A DNA stretch of 64,000 bases, from contig NZ_CAJGWQ010000005.1 in NCBI RefSeq assembly GCF_904842695.1, positions 81,718 to 145,717 on the forward strand. The letters run 5' to 3'. The notes below the pieces were generated by a model that did no database searches, was not told where the DNA came from, and was given only the letters and a program-made list of their open reading frames with translations. Shown piece after piece: positions 33,121 to 42,724 of this stretch (its first letter is position 1; each line of letters begins with the position of its first letter). The DNA is from Gulosibacter hominis (lineage in GTDB: Bacteria; Actinomycetota; Actinomycetes; Actinomycetales; Microbacteriaceae). The position numbers and the translations under genes were made by a program.

Positions 33121-35418
33121 CTACTCGGTCACGTGGTCGCCGAAACGCGAGGGCAGCGTCGCGGCACGCAGCTGCTGCAGCTCAGCAACCGGCACCGTGA
33201 ACTGACCCTGCACCTCAAGCGCATCACCGTCGGTGACACCGATGCGCAGAATCGGCAGCTTGCGGGCCTCGCACATGAGGGTGAACCGCACATCGTCCTC
33301 GCGCGGCACCGACACGATCACGCGCGCCTGCGACTCCGAGAACAGTGCCGTGGTCACATCCACACCGTCGCGCTGCAGCAGTTCATCGAGCACGATGCGC
33401 GCACCGATACCGAAACGCACACACGACTCCACGAGCGCCAGTGCCAACCCACCCTCAGAAAGGTCGTGTGCCGACGACAGCAGCCCCTCCTTCGAGGCCG
33501 ACTGCAGCGCCGAAGCGAGCGCCATCTCGGCCTCGAAATCAACTGCCGGGGGCATCCCACCCAGGTGGTCATGCACCGCATCGGCCCACAGCGAACCCGA
33601 AAGCTCTTCGCGCGTAACGCCCAGCAGGTAGATGTTGTTGCCCTCATCCTGCCAACCGCCCGCAACCCGCAGGTCGACATCCTCAAAACGGCCCAGCACC
33701 GCAACAGTGGGGGTGGGGTGGATGGGCGTATCACCGGTCTGGTTGTAGAACGAGACGTTACCGCCGGTCACCGGGATCGACAGCTCGAGGCACCCATCAG
33801 CGAGTCCCTCAACCGCATGCGAGAACTGCCACATCACCTCGGGGTTCTCTGGCGAACCAAAATTCAGGCAGTCGCTCACCGCCATCGGCTCCGCGCCGGT
33901 GGTGGCAACGTTACGGTACGCCTCGGCAAGCGCGAGCCGGGCACCGGTGCGCGGGTCGAGCTGGGCGTAACGGCCGTTCGCATCCATCGACAGCGCAACC
34001 CCCAGGCGGGTGGTTTCGTCGATCCGCAACACACCCGCATCCTCGGGGTAGGCGAACGCCGTGTTGCCGCCAACGTAGCGGTCAAACTGGTCGGTGATCC
34101 ACGCCGGGTCGGCCGCATTCGGGTGGCCGAGCACCGCGAACAGCTGTGCCCGCAGCTCGTCACCGCTGGCCTCTCGGGGGAGAGCCTCAGCGCGATCGGC
34201 CTGCAGTGCATCAATCCACTCGGGATAGGCCACCGGGCGGTCGTACACAGGCCCGTCGACCGCGACGGTGGTGGGGTCAACATCCACGATGCGCTCGCCC
34301 TGCCAGTCGATGACCAGGCGACCGGTGTCGGTCACCTCGCCGAGCACACTCGCCTCGACCTCCCACTTGTCGGTGATCGCGAGGAACTCGTCGAGCTTTT
34401 CGGGGCTGACGATCGCCATCATCCGCTCCTGCGACTCTGACATCAAAATTTCTTCGGCGGTGAGGGTGTCGTCACGCAACAGCACATTGTCGAGCGAGAT
34501 GTGCATCCCGCCATCACCTGCCGCGGCCAGCTCGCTGGTGGCGCACGAAATACCGGCCGCGCCGAGGTCTTGAATACCCTCAACGGCCCCGGCAGCAAAC
34601 AGTTCGAGGCAGCACTCGATCAGCACCTTTTCGGCAAACGGGTCACCAACCTGCACCGCGGGGCGCTTGGTGGGGCCGCCCTCATCAAACGAATCGGAAG
34701 CGAGAATGGATGCGCCACCAATTCCGTCGCCGCCGGTGCGGGCACCGAACAGCACCACTTTGTTGCCGGCACCGCGAGCGTTCGCCAGGTGCAAATCTTC
34801 GTGCTTAAGGGCACCCACGGCGAGCGCGTTCACGAGCGGATTCACCTGGTAGGTCTTGTCGAACCAGGTCTCACCACCAATATTTGGCAGGCCCAGGCAG
34901 TTGCCGTAGAACGAAATACCGCCCACAACGCCGTGCACCACGCGAGCGGTGTCGGGGTCGTCGATATCGCCGAAACGCAGTCCATCCATCACCGCAACCG
35001 GGCGGGCGCCCATTGAAATAATGTCGCGCACAATGCCACCAACACCGGTGGCAGCGCCCTGGAACGGCTCAATGTAGCTGGGGTGGTTGTGCGACTCGAC
35101 CTTGAAGGTGACGGCCCAGTTGTCGCCGATGTCGAGCACACCGGCGTTCTCACCCATACCCACCATGAGGTGCTCGCGCATCTTGTCGTTCTGTTTTTGG
35201 CCGAACTGGCGCAGGTACTTTTTCGACGACTTGTACGAGCAGTGCTCCGACCACATCACCGAATACATGGCTAGCTCACCCGAGGTGGGGCGGCGGCCGA
35301 GGATTTCACGGATGAGCGCGTACTCTTCTGCCTTCAGGCCGAGCGACTCGTACGGCTGCTCCTTTTCGGGGGTGGCCTTGGCGTTTTCGACGGTGTCGGG
35401 AACGTGACGGATGCTCAA
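33121..35418 (-). CDS. purL: phosphoribosylformylglycinamidine synthase subunit PurL
   Basis: A 765-residue large subunit of the purine-pathway FGAM synthase. It converts FGAR, ATP and ammonia to FGAM, with ammonia delivered from PurQ through PurS. Family blocks include [15 protein letters not shown], the metal/ATP motif [27 protein letters not shown] and two AIR-synthase-like halves. The start is the TTG at 35418, preceded by AGGAG five bases upstream; the in-frame extension to 35520 has no homology. The small-subunit type (separate purQ and purS) is confirmed by those genes at 41.5-42.6 kb, though they are not adjacent here. Confidence 0.95.
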   Translation of the reverse strand: MSIRHVPDTVENAKATPEKEQPYESLGLKAEEYALIREILGRRPTSGELAMYSVMWSEHCSYKSSKKYLRQFGQKQNDKMREHLMVGMGENAGVLDIGDNWAVTFKVESHNHPSYIEPFQGAATGVGGIVRDIISMGARPVAVMDGLRFGDIDDPDTARVVHGVVGGISFYGNCLGLPNIGGETWFDKTYQVNPLVNALAVGALKHEDLHLANARGAGNKVVLFGARTGGDGIGGASILASDSFDEGGPTKRPAVQVGDPFAEKVLIECCLELFAAGAVEGIQDLGAAGISCATSELAAAGDGGMHISLDNVLLRDDTLTAEEILMSESQERMMAIVSPEKLDEFLAITDKWEVEASVLGEVTDTGRLVIDWQGERIVDVDPTTVAVDGPVYDRPVAYPEWIDALQADRAEALPREASGDELRAQLFAVLGHPNAADPAWITDQFDRYVGGNTAFAYPEDAGVLRIDETTRLGVALSMDANGRYAQLDPRTGARLALAEAYRNVATTGAEPMAVSDCLNFGSPENPEVMWQFSHAVEGLADGCLELSIPVTGGNVSFYNQTGDTPIHPTPTVAVLGRFEDVDLRVAGGWQDEGNNIYLLGVTREELSGSLWADAVHDHLGGMPPAVDFEAEMALASALQSASKEGLLSSAHDLSEGGLALALVESCVRFGIGARIVLDELLQRDGVDVTTALFSESQARVIVSVPREDDVRFTLMCEARKLPILRIGVTDGDALEVQGQFTVPVAELQQLRAATLPSRFGDHVTE

Positions 35419-35599
35419 ATTCGCTCCTAGAGAAGGGGTGAGGATGCCCGACACGGCCGGTCGGGCAAAGTCTGCTTCCGAGTCTAGTCGGCGGTGCCGG
35501 TTCACGGTGGAGGAGCGCATCCGTTGGGATGCGGTGCGGCGCGAGCTACCTCCGTAGCGCCGTGCCCGAACCTGTTTGTGTCGAATAGCTCAGGGAGTG

Positions 35600-36691
35600 C
35601 TAACCGTTGTTTCGAATTTCCACAAGCGAGAGCTCTTCGCCGCTGATGCGGTAGATAAATGCCACATCTTGATCGAGGACGTATTTATCCGAACCACTCT
35701 CAGCATAATGGCAGTCTGTGCTACCGTTTTCGTATTTGCAAACATAATTGCTGTATTCGATGGAGACCGGTTCAACTAGCACAAAATATGCTGGATCGCT
35801 TGAGTAGCGTCCTGCATGCTTCTCGTACCAGGTCTGCCACTCGCTCGAATGTTTATCGATGAGAGTTATCTTGTCGGGATTGCCGGCGTCCGGTGCATAT
35901 CGAAACACGCCAACACTGGACTGTCGTTCCGGGTCATGTTGATCAAATGAGAGGTTATAGTAGCTCTCAGTACACCAGTTCTTGCACTTTTCGCGGAAAG
36001 CCTCGATTTGGGTGATTGCCGCCTTCTCGCCGTCGGGTGACAGCGAAAACTTGGCGTCTTTGAGGGCCTCATTGATTCGCCCGGCATTGCCCATCTCATC
36101 ATCGGCCGCAGGGAACACGAGGGCCACATCAACGCCCTCCTCGGGCGAAGTCAGATACTTACTCGTAGTCGCAGCGTCGACCTGGTGCTTGCCTGGCACA
36201 TACAGCGGCTCATCACTGGTGGGGGCGGAGTCGAATTGATCTTCTTCGAAGCTATCACCTGACTCACCCAAGGGGTTGATCGTGATGAAGGGGTCGATGA
36301 TCCGCCAACCCGCGTCATCGTAACGCAGCGTCGCATCCCACTGGTATGAATCAGACTCGACCTTGTAAGTGACCGTCACTGAAGCGATTCTGCGGTCGAT
36401 TGGGCGCGGGTTCGCTTCGGGCGCGTTTTCAATCGATTCCAACTCGGCGGGAACCTTGGGAAGCTGAATCTTATCGGGGCTAACCTCGTTAGCGGCAATC
36501 TTGCTGATGGCCTCCTTATCGGAGCTTTCGATGGCCGCAAAATATTTCTCGACGGTCTGGCTAGCAGTATCCCCTCCGGGTGCCGGATCAGCCTCGGGAT
36601 CGGCATTGGAGATTGTTGCGCACGAGGTGAGCGCAAGGGTAGCGAGTGCGGTTGAGACTGAGGCGAGCAGTTTTCGATTACGAGTCAACAT
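35600..36691 (-). CDS. lipoprotein of unknown function
   Basis: A 363-residue secreted lipoprotein. A signal peptide ends in the lipobox LALTSC, giving lipidation at Cys24. After an acidic linker comes an NTF2/DUF4878-like alpha-beta part (TVEKYFAAIESSDKEAISKIAANEV ... YDDAGWRIIDPFI), then a longer unique domain with cysteine pairs (EKCKNWC and YVCKYENGSTDC) that may form disulfides. It lies 6 bp after the gene upstream and forms a two-gene leftward operon with it. GC content is lower than in the purine genes. I cannot assign a function. Confidence 0.75.
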   Translation of the reverse strand: MLTRNRKLLASVSTALATLALTSCATISNADPEADPAPGGDTASQTVEKYFAAIESSDKEAISKIAANEVSPDKIQLPKVPAELESIENAPEANPRPIDRRIASVTVTYKVESDSYQWDATLRYDDAGWRIIDPFITINPLGESGDSFEEDQFDSAPTSDEPLYVPGKHQVDAATTSKYLTSPEEGVDVALVFPAADDEMGNAGRINEALKDAKFSLSPDGEKAAITQIEAFREKCKNWCTESYYNLSFDQHDPERQSSVGVFRYAPDAGNPDKITLIDKHSSEWQTWYEKHAGRYSSDPAYFVLVEPVSIEYSNYVCKYENGSTDCHYAESGSDKYVLDQDVAFIYRISGEELSLVEIRNNG

Positions 36692-36697
36692 GGCGAA

Positions 36698-37441
36698 CTA
36701 CTTTCCAGTAAATACCGAGAGGTTTGCTGATTCGAAGGCGTTGAGGAAGTCGCCGTAGTTTGCCCCTTCACCCGGTCGGCAAGTGTATTTAAAAACCACA
36801 GCTTGGCCACTGGCATCAAAGGCTCGAAGAGTGACAAATGAAGACAAATCAATGGTGTCGACTCGGTAAAGTGCAAATTCAACGATCTCGGTCGTGCCAC
36901 CCTCGCTCGCAGCTTCAATGGAATATGGTTCAAGCTTGCTAATAACCCGTTCCGTATGGCTGTCGGATGGGTAGAGGGTCTCGATCAGCTGTTCGGTGGC
37001 TTCGAGGTCAGATTTAAATGTGCCCGACCGTGCCTCAGCCTCGTCGCCAAAGTAGGAGATCGGGGAGGTGGAACCCTCGGTCCAGCAGCCATCTTTCTTC
37101 ACCGTGGGGCTCATGATTGCTGCCGATGCAATCTCGTTGCGCGAGTTTAGCGGAAATTTCGGCAGCGAATTGAAGTAAATGAAAAGGCCCACAGGAACAG
37201 CGATCGCAAGTACCACTACGGCCGCAATTATGGCGGCGATGAGGCCAATTGACGTTTTCTTCTTGTCGCGCGGTGGTTCTGCGGGTTCATTGATGTCCGG
37301 CATGGTGGGAGGCGCGAAACTCGTGCCCACGCTCGCCTGGGCAGTCGCAGGTGCCTGCGACTGCAGGGAATGTGCTTGCTGGGGTTGCGGCTGCGAAAAG
37401 TTGTTTAGTGAGGGAAGTTCAGGAAGCTGCTCATTGCCCAT
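36698..37441 (-). CDS. single-pass membrane protein with Pro/Gln-rich N-terminus
   Basis: A 247-residue protein: a disordered Pro/Gln/Ser-rich cytoplasmic N-terminus (about 1-60), a basic PRDKKK stop, one membrane helix (about 64-90) and an external domain of 155 residues with two cysteines. Such an arrangement is common in actinobacterial DUF4190/DUF4352-like secreted-domain proteins, but I recognise no family. It is the first gene of a two-gene operon with the lipoprotein, so the two may work together at the cell surface. Confidence 0.7.
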   Translation of the reverse strand: MGNEQLPELPSLNNFSQPQPQQAHSLQSQAPATAQASVGTSFAPPTMPDINEPAEPPRDKKKTSIGLIAAIIAAVVVLAIAVPVGLFIYFNSLPKFPLNSRNEIASAAIMSPTVKKDGCWTEGSTSPISYFGDEAEARSGTFKSDLEATEQLIETLYPSDSHTERVISKLEPYSIEAASEGGTTEIVEFALYRVDTIDLSSFVTLRAFDASGQAVVFKYTCRPGEGANYGDFLNAFESANLSVFTGK

Positions 37442-37535
37442 GTCGATCCTTCAGACGAGAGGAATGATTAAAGCCAATTATATCCGAACATCTCACCCTG
37501 CGTTGGTCTGACTGGCGAGGGTACACGCGGTTTTA

Positions 37536-38030
37536 CTACCCCCGCAGTGCTGCACCAAGGGATGGGGCGAGGATAAAAACGAACGCCGCGACCGCGATCA
37601 GCGCCAGGGTTACCGGATGCGCGAGCGTCCAGGTCACCAGGCCATCGAGGCGCTTTCCAAACATCCCCGCACCCCCATAGTCGGCACGCAATCCGCGCTC
37701 CCGCGCATCCGCATCCTCGTGTATCCAGCCGCTGGGAAACCGACCCGAACGCTCAACCCACCAGTCAAAAAGCAGCGTCGCGAACGGTGGCACCGAAGCC
37801 AGCCCGCCCACCAGCATCAATCCAAACGACCAGCGCGCGCTCGCACCCACCACCAGCCCAAAGAACAGGTAGGCCAAAAACGCGGTGCCATGCGCCGCGC
37901 CCGCAAACGGCACCAGCACACTGCCCGCATCCGGATTCATGACGTACTTGAACAGCATCGCGACCAGCAAAAACGCCCAGGTGCAGGCTTCGATGATGGA
38001 AGTGATGCGAAGAACACGGCGAGGAGTCAC
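37536..38030 (-). CDS. DUF3817-family membrane protein
   Basis: A 164-residue protein. The opening RVLRITSIIEACTWAFLLVAMLFKYV and the block VPFAGAAHGTAFLAYLFFGLVVG are typical of DUF3817, usually a three-to-four-helix membrane protein. A hydrophilic insert (about 95-130) and a further C-terminal helix make it longer than the family average. Function unknown. It is transcribed leftward from the gap it shares with the peroxiredoxin gene. Confidence 0.78.
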   Translation of the reverse strand: MTPRRVLRITSIIEACTWAFLLVAMLFKYVMNPDAGSVLVPFAGAAHGTAFLAYLFFGLVVGASARWSFGLMLVGGLASVPPFATLLFDWWVERSGRFPSGWIHEDADARERGLRADYGGAGMFGKRLDGLVTWTLAHPVTLALIAVAAFVFILAPSLGAALRG

Positions 38031-38248
38031 CCGGCCAGCCTACTTGCGTGGCGCGTGGCGGGTGCGCCTGTGTCGCCGGTCCGGGCGCGGGTGGGATGCA
38101 CACAATGGCTGGTCACGAACGGATTTTCAGTGCCGAGAAGCGCGGGAGCTTCACACCGAGCTGTTCATCCAGCATCCCTAGGCTGGATGAGCAGAGCACC
38201 GCAGTGCGGCAGCGGTTAAGTTGCCGCTGAGTTATCCCGGAGGTTCAG

Positions 38249-38953
38249 ATGACCGAACAGATCGAAGCTACCGAAACTCGTAACCCGATGCCCATGCTGG
38301 GTGAGCCCGCACCGGCATTCGAAGCCGTAACCACGCAGGGTGACATTAGCTTCCCTGCCGACTACGCGGGTAAGTGGGTGGTGTTCTTCTCGCACCCGGC
38401 CGACTTCACGCCCGTGTGCACCACCGAATTCATGACCTTCGCCAAGATGATGGGCGAGTTCAAGGCGCTCAACACCGAGCTCGTTGGCCTGTCGGTTGAC
38501 TCGCTGTACGGCCACATCGCCTGGCTGCGCAAGATCCAAGAGCTCGAGTGGAAGGACATGAAAAACCTCGACGTGACCTTCCCGCTCATCGAAGACATCC
38601 GCATGGATATTTCGAAAAAATACGGGATGATCCAGCCCGGCCAGTCGAACACGCAGGCCGTGCGCGCGGTGTTCATCATCGACCCCGAGGGCATCATCCG
38701 CACGATCCTGTATTACCCGCTGTCGACCGGTCGCAATTTCGACGAAATTAAGCGCATCATCATCGCGCTGCAGACGGCCGACCGTGACAATGTGGCGACT
38801 CCCGCCGACTGGCGACCCGGCGACGATGTGATCGTGCCCACCGCCGGTTCGTGTGGTGTGGCCGCCGAGCGGATGCTCAACCAGAGCGAGGACGAGTACT
38901 GCCTCGACTGGTTCCTCTGCTTCCGCAAAGACAAAAACGAGGTCGCGAAGTAG
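38249..38953 (+). CDS. peroxiredoxin, Prx6/1-Cys type
   Basis: A 234-residue AhpC/TSA-fold peroxidase reducing hydrogen peroxide and organic peroxides. The peroxidatic cysteine is Cys57 in SHPADFTPVCTTE, with the family's Pro and Thr. The long C-terminal arm and the block YPLSTGRNFDEIKRIIIALQTAD place it in the Prx6 (archaeal/1-Cys) subfamily. Three further cysteines lie near the C-terminus (GSCGVA, YCLDWFLCF), so a resolving disulfide is possible. A strong GGAGG site precedes the ATG. Confidence 0.9.
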   Translation: MTEQIEATETRNPMPMLGEPAPAFEAVTTQGDISFPADYAGKWVVFFSHPADFTPVCTTEFMTFAKMMGEFKALNTELVGLSVDSLYGHIAWLRKIQELEWKDMKNLDVTFPLIEDIRMDISKKYGMIQPGQSNTQAVRAVFIIDPEGIIRTILYYPLSTGRNFDEIKRIIIALQTADRDNVATPADWRPGDDVIVPTAGSCGVAAERMLNQSEDEYCLDWFLCFRKDKNEVAK

Positions 38954-39003
38954 CTGACTTTGCGACGCGAGCGTGGCCCGGCGCCGCGGGCACCGCTCGG
39001 GTA

Positions 39004-39057
39004 CACCGAAAACCCACGGGGACACCGCTATAGCGGTGTCCCTCAGTGGTTTCGGTG
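39004..39057. repeat. nested inverted repeat, family C copy 2
   Basis: Outer arms CACCGAAA and TTTCGGTG flank a perfect 24-bp palindrome at 39019-39042 whose left half is GGGACACCGCTA. It thus repeats the two-direct plus two-inverted CACCG layout, with GACACCG in place of GGCACCG. It lies between the convergent peroxiredoxin and OsmC genes. Confidence 0.85.
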
Positions 39058-39070
39058 GCTTTGAAGCGCG

Positions 39071-39096
39071 ACTGCCCCCGGCGAACCGAGGGCAGT
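39071..39096. terminator. hairpin after the OsmC gene
   Basis: ACTGCCCCCGG and CCGAGGGCAGT form an 11-base stem (one mismatch) around a CGAA loop, 28 bp after the osmC-like stop. The same ACTGCCCCCG sequence starts the longer hairpin at 41455-41512 after purQ. Confidence 0.6.
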
Positions 39097-39124
39097 CAGC
39101 AAGCTGCGGCGTTAAAGGGATGCA

Positions 39125-39559
39125 CTAGGCGCGCTCGAACGCGAACGACACCGGGGTGGGGTTCGCGAGGTTGTCGGAGACGGGGCAGCGCGTCTTTGCC
39201 TCGTCGATGATCGACTGCACGGTGGCGTCGTCGGCGTCGCTGTCGAGGCGCACGGTGACACGGATGTCGCTGTAGCCGGCGCGGTTCTCGGTGGGCTGGC
39301 CAACCACCTTCGACGGGTCGAGGTCGCCCTCGGCGTCAAGGGCGAGCGAATTGATGGTGACGCCGCGCTCTTTCGCGACGATGTGAATCACCACGTTGAA
39401 GCATCCCAGCAGCGCGCCGAGCACATATTCCACGGGGTTGGGGCCCTGATCTTCGCCGCCGAGTGCCGGCGGCTCGTCGACAACAAATTTGAACTGACGG
39501 GCCGTGACTTCCAGCTGGGTTTCGCCGGTCGCCTTCGAGGTGACATTGAACACTGCCAT
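39125..39559 (-). CDS. OsmC/Ohr-family protein
   Basis: A 144-residue OsmC-fold thiol peroxidase. The two redox cysteines are Cys53 (GALLGCFNVV) and Cys125 (KTRCPVSD), spaced as in OsmC. The family reduces organic hydroperoxides using dithiol cofactors. The ATG at 39559 is preceded by GGAGT; the frame continues upstream but without homology. It is convergent with the peroxiredoxin gene, so two peroxide-detoxifying genes sit tail to tail around a nested inverted repeat. Confidence 0.88.
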   Translation of the reverse strand: MAVFNVTSKATGETQLEVTARQFKFVVDEPPALGGEDQGPNPVEYVLGALLGCFNVVIHIVAKERGVTINSLALDAEGDLDPSKVVGQPTENRAGYSDIRVTVRLDSDADDATVQSIIDEAKTRCPVSDNLANPTPVSFAFERA

Positions 39560-39847
39560 GGGTGACTCCTTCTGGGTGGATGCGGTGTTGCTGGCACCGT
39601 AACAAGCCACATCAAACCGAACCCGGTGTCCTGTCATCGGGGTTCATGCCGGGTAATTGCGGTTAATACTCGGGCGAGGAGGTGGCAGCTTCCTGCCGCC
39701 TCCCACAGTTGCCAACGGACGGATCGCGGGCCAAACCGCGCGGTAACAGGGGAGTGTTGGCAGCATCCTGCCCTGGCTCAAGGATGCTCTTGCGACCGGT
39801 TACCGGCCACGCGAGTCTGACTGTGCATCCGATCGAAAGGAATCCAA

Positions 39848-40177
39848 ATGACTCGCCTCGCAGCCGCACTCGCAACCGCAACCTGGCTCATCGCAATCGC
39901 CATCGTGGTGTTGGCCCAGCAGCTGACCATCTGGGCGCTGGTGCCGTTCGTGATCGGTATCGCCGGTCTTTCGCTCGTTGCCGCTCGCGTGCTGGGACAG
40001 GCTGACAAGTCGCAGCGCAATAAATTCATCCCGCTGCTCCTGGCCCCCGCCATCGTTGGATCCGCCACCGTACCGCTCTACGCGAACCAGCCGGTTCTCG
40101 CATTCAGCCTGCTGGCCGGAACATTCGCGGTGGTGACCATCGTGCTCACGGTCACAACCGAGCGGCGCACCGCATAG
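39848..40177 (+). CDS. small membrane protein of unknown function
   Basis: A 109-residue protein with four hydrophobic segments (about 4-22, 27-47, 62-77 and 82-103) joined by short loops and one basic loop (QADKSQRNKF). I recognise no family. It precedes the LuxR-type regulator on the same strand with about 50 bp between. In the 288-bp gap upstream, GGAGGTGGCAG and CTGCCGCCTCC form a hairpin near 39678-39703. Confidence 0.55.
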   Translation: MTRLAAALATATWLIAIAIVVLAQQLTIWALVPFVIGIAGLSLVAARVLGQADKSQRNKFIPLLLAPAIVGSATVPLYANQPVLAFSLLAGTFAVVTIVLTVTTERRTA

Positions 40178-40229
40178 CACCGCATCCCAATGAGAGGGGA
40201 TGCGCACTGTGGCCGCTACGCTCAGTGGC

Positions 40230-41201
40230 ATGAGATCAATGCTGACCGCGAATGCCTTGCAGGTGTACGAGTTCATCAGTGCGCTACCGGCTGCGACGGT
40301 CGAATCGGTCGCTGAGGGGCTGGCGCTGCGGATGCGTGACGCGCAAGAAGCGCTTGATGAGCTCATGGCCCTGCATCTTGTGCAATCCGTGGACGACAAT
40401 TACGTCTCCGTGTCACCCGAAGTGGCCCTAGCCGGGCTCGTCGACGCGCAGGAACGACAAATTCTTGACCTACAGCGGGAGGTCGCTGAGCGCCGGGCCA
40501 CCATGCTGCCGCTCGTACCGAAATACCTCGAAGCGCGCGCCCGCGTCAGTGATGTATCGCAGTTCGAAATTGTTGAGGATGCCACTGTTGCCCAGCAGCT
40601 ACTGCTTGACCTCGGGCGCAGAGTCAACAAAGAAGTGCTGATGGTAGTTCCCGGCCGTGGCTCCACTGTCGAAATGCATGAAGAAAGCGACGCGAAAGAC
40701 CTCGAGTTGCTTGAGCGCGGGGTCATTCGCAAAAACCTCTACCACGAGCGTCGCCGCGACCACGCCGCAACCCGTAATTCGGTGGCCCGGCTCACACCCG
40801 CCGGAGCCGAGTTTCGCACACTACCGGTAGTGCCGTGGCGCCTATTCATGTTTGACCGGCACGCCGCCATCCTCTCGCGCGGGCGAGAATCCGACGACGG
40901 CGCTGCAATTGTTACCAGGGATGCAGACCTCGTGCGATTGCTCGGCGCACTTTTTGATGCGGTGTGGGAATTTGCGGACCCGTTCACCGTCGACGACGCG
41001 ACAGCCGAGCAGCAACTCAGCGCCACGCAGCGGACGATTTTGCGCGGCCTCGCATCCGGACTCACCGATGAAGCGCTGGCATCCAGGCTCGGGATGAGCG
41101 TGCGCACCTGTCGGCGACACATCGCGCAGATTTTTGAGCTGCTTGGCGCCGACAGTCGGTTTCAGGCCGGTGCGCTCGCGGCAGCGAAGGGATGGCTGTA
41201 G
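40230..41201 (+). CDS. TrmB/LuxR-like transcriptional regulator
   Basis: A protein of about 323 residues. The N-terminus looks like a TrmB-type winged helix (ALQVYEFISALPAATVESVAEGLALRMRDAQEALDELMALHLVQ), followed by a coiled linker and a middle sensing domain. The C-terminus is a LuxR-type HTH (LSATQRTILRGLASGLTDEALASRLGMSVRTCRRHIAQIFELLGADSRFQAGALA). This pairing is common in Actinobacteria. The start could be the ATG at 40230 or 40239. No target is obvious beyond its neighbours. Confidence 0.85.
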   Translation: MRSMLTANALQVYEFISALPAATVESVAEGLALRMRDAQEALDELMALHLVQSVDDNYVSVSPEVALAGLVDAQERQILDLQREVAERRATMLPLVPKYLEARARVSDVSQFEIVEDATVAQQLLLDLGRRVNKEVLMVVPGRGSTVEMHEESDAKDLELLERGVIRKNLYHERRRDHAATRNSVARLTPAGAEFRTLPVVPWRLFMFDRHAAILSRGRESDDGAAIVTRDADLVRLLGALFDAVWEFADPFTVDDATAEQQLSATQRTILRGLASGLTDEALASRLGMSVRTCRRHIAQIFELLGADSRFQAGALAAAKGWL

Positions 41202-41266
41202 CGGCACCGCTCAGCAATGCCCAAGCACGCGACCGACCGGCAGCTCCCCTAATGCAATGCGCTCGC

Positions 41267-41385
41267 GTACACCGCTTGGCGATTGGGGATTCGCCGCGTG
41301 ACCTGAGCGTACACCGCTAACGCCCGGGTACACCGCTAACGCTCGCGTACACCGCTATAGCGGTGTACCTCAGCGGTTACGGTGT
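41267..41385. repeat. nested inverted repeat, family C copy 3, with extra direct units
   Basis: GTACACCGCT occurs directly at 41267, 41309, 41328 and 41347. The last copy is half of a perfect 22-bp palindrome (41347-41368, left half GTACACCGCTA). A degenerate outer inverse (AGCGGTTACGGTGT) follows. The three later copies are spaced 19 bp apart. Confidence 0.85.
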
Positions 41386-41454
41386 CTTTGAAACGTTTCG
41401 GCGTCTTTGACAAGTTGAGGAGCCTTGAAATGCTTCGGTGTCTTTGAAAACGCA

Positions 41455-41512
41455 ACTGCCCCCGTTCTCGCCTGCCCGGCGAACCGAAGCAGCCGGCGAG
41501 AACGGGGGCAGT
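41455..41512. terminator. long hairpin after purQ
   Basis: An 18-bp perfect stem (left arm ACTGCCCCCGTTCTCGCC) with a 22-base loop lies 14 bp beyond the purQ stop. It probably terminates the purS-purQ transcript. The loop contains GGCGAACCGA, also found inside the hairpin at 39071-39096. Confidence 0.7.
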
Positions 41513-41526
41513 GATCAAACTGCGCG

Positions 41527-42222
41527 CTAAGCCTGCGCCATCGAGCGCAGCACGCTGGCAAACATCCCCAGACCATCGATACCCGACCGCATCCGCTCGG
41601 GAGTATCCGGTCCAAAACCGGGCTCAACCGCGTGCTCGGGGTGCGGCATCAACCCAACAACATTGCCGCGCTCATTGCGCAAACCGGCGATGTCGTTGAG
41701 CGAACCGTTCGGGTTCACACCCACATAGCGGAAGGTCACCAGGCCCTCGCCCTCGATCCGCTTCAGCGTCTCGTCATCGGCGATATAGGCACCCTCGCCA
41801 TTTTTCAACGGGATGATGATCTCTTCATCCTGCTCATAGGCGTTCGTCCAGGGGGTGTCGATGCTTTCAACCCGCAGACGCTGGTCACGGCACACAAACC
41901 GTCCGTGCGCGTTGCGGATCAGACCGCCCGGCAGCAGGTGCGACTCAACGAGCATCTGAAACCCATTGCAAATACCGAGCACCGGCAGACCCTTATTAGC
42001 TGCAGCAACGATTTCTTTCATCACCGGAGCCTGCGCGGCAATCGCCCCGCAGCGCAAATAGTCGCCGTAACTGAAACCACCCGGCAGCACCACAGCATCC
42101 ACATCGCGCAGTGAATCGTCGCGGTGCCAGAGCGCCACCGGCTCGCCGCCCGCGATCTCGATCGCGCGCTGTGCATCCCGATCATCGAGCGTGCCGGGGA
42201 AGGTAACAACGCCAACCCGCAT
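41527..42222 (-). CDS. purQ: phosphoribosylformylglycinamidine synthase subunit PurQ
   Basis: A 231-residue class I glutaminase that supplies ammonia to PurL. The catalytic Cys85 lies in GICNGFQ, and the His/Glu pair in LMPHPEHA. The N-terminus [20 protein letters not shown] is typical. Start and purS stop overlap by one base (TAATG), so the two are co-translated. Its partner purL is 6 kb away. Confidence 0.95.
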   Translation of the reverse strand: MRVGVVTFPGTLDDRDAQRAIEIAGGEPVALWHRDDSLRDVDAVVLPGGFSYGDYLRCGAIAAQAPVMKEIVAAANKGLPVLGICNGFQMLVESHLLPGGLIRNAHGRFVCRDQRLRVESIDTPWTNAYEQDEEIIIPLKNGEGAYIADDETLKRIEGEGLVTFRYVGVNPNGSLNDIAGLRNERGNVVGLMPHPEHAVEPGFGPDTPERMRSGIDGLGMFASVLRSMAQA

Positions 42223-42578
42223 TAGTTGCCCGCCTCGTTAGCGAGAGCCTGACCGTCGCTCGCGGCGCCGGTGGGCAAAAAACCGTCATCGGTCACAGTT
42301 TCGGTGTCGGCAGGATCGACCTCGCCCGCATCCTCAACCACGTCGATCGAAGTCACATCTTCAATCACACCGTTCGACAGCAAATTGTCGGCAAGCGCCG
42401 CCACCTCTTCCATGAGGTCCGCGGTGACCTCGCGGTCGGTGGTGATCTCAAAACGCTTACCAATACGAACATCGGTGAAGTGACCCTGACCGCCCGCGGC
42501 CAGCGAACGCTGCACCGCCTTACCGGCCGGGTCAAGCAGCTCGCGCTTGGGCATTACCTGCACGATGATCTTCGGCAT
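42222..42578 (-). CDS. purS: phosphoribosylformylglycinamidine synthase subunit PurS
   Basis: The PurS fold fills residues 1-80 ([25 protein letters not shown] ... VRIGKRFEI ... NGVIEDV). PurS bridges PurL and PurQ and helps channel ammonia. At 118 residues it carries an extra acidic C-terminal tail of about 38 residues not needed for the fold. The ATG at 42578 follows AGGA; longer in-frame readings upstream are unsupported. Confidence 0.93.
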   Translation of the reverse strand: MPKIIVQVMPKRELLDPAGKAVQRSLAAGGQGHFTDVRIGKRFEITTDREVTADLMEEVAALADNLLSNGVIEDVTSIDVVEDAGEVDPADTETVTDDGFLPTGAASDGQALANEAGN

Positions 42579-42724
42579 CGAGGTTCCTCTCATCCCACTC
42601 AATCTGTCGCCCATCCTATCCTGGCTGCGCGCCCACGACACACGTTGCCAGCGCGGCTGTGTAAGTTCGAATACCGGATGCATCCCCGCGTAGCAGGATG
42701 CGCGCCACAACATCAGGAGGACTT

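Larger units (their letters stand above)
41202..41526. other. repeat-filled convergent gap (regulator / purQ)
   Basis: No gene is seen here. The gap contains direct copies of GTACACCGCT, a 22-bp palindrome, several copies of TTTGAAA/TTCGGTGTCTTTGA and a long hairpin before the purQ stop. The same modules in the same order occur in shorter form at 39.0-39.1 kb. Confidence 0.7.

Noticed and set aside
33133..34440. A 435-codon rightward frame antisense to purL
   Set aside because: No family features and an Arg/His-rich composition; purL is unambiguous on the other strand.
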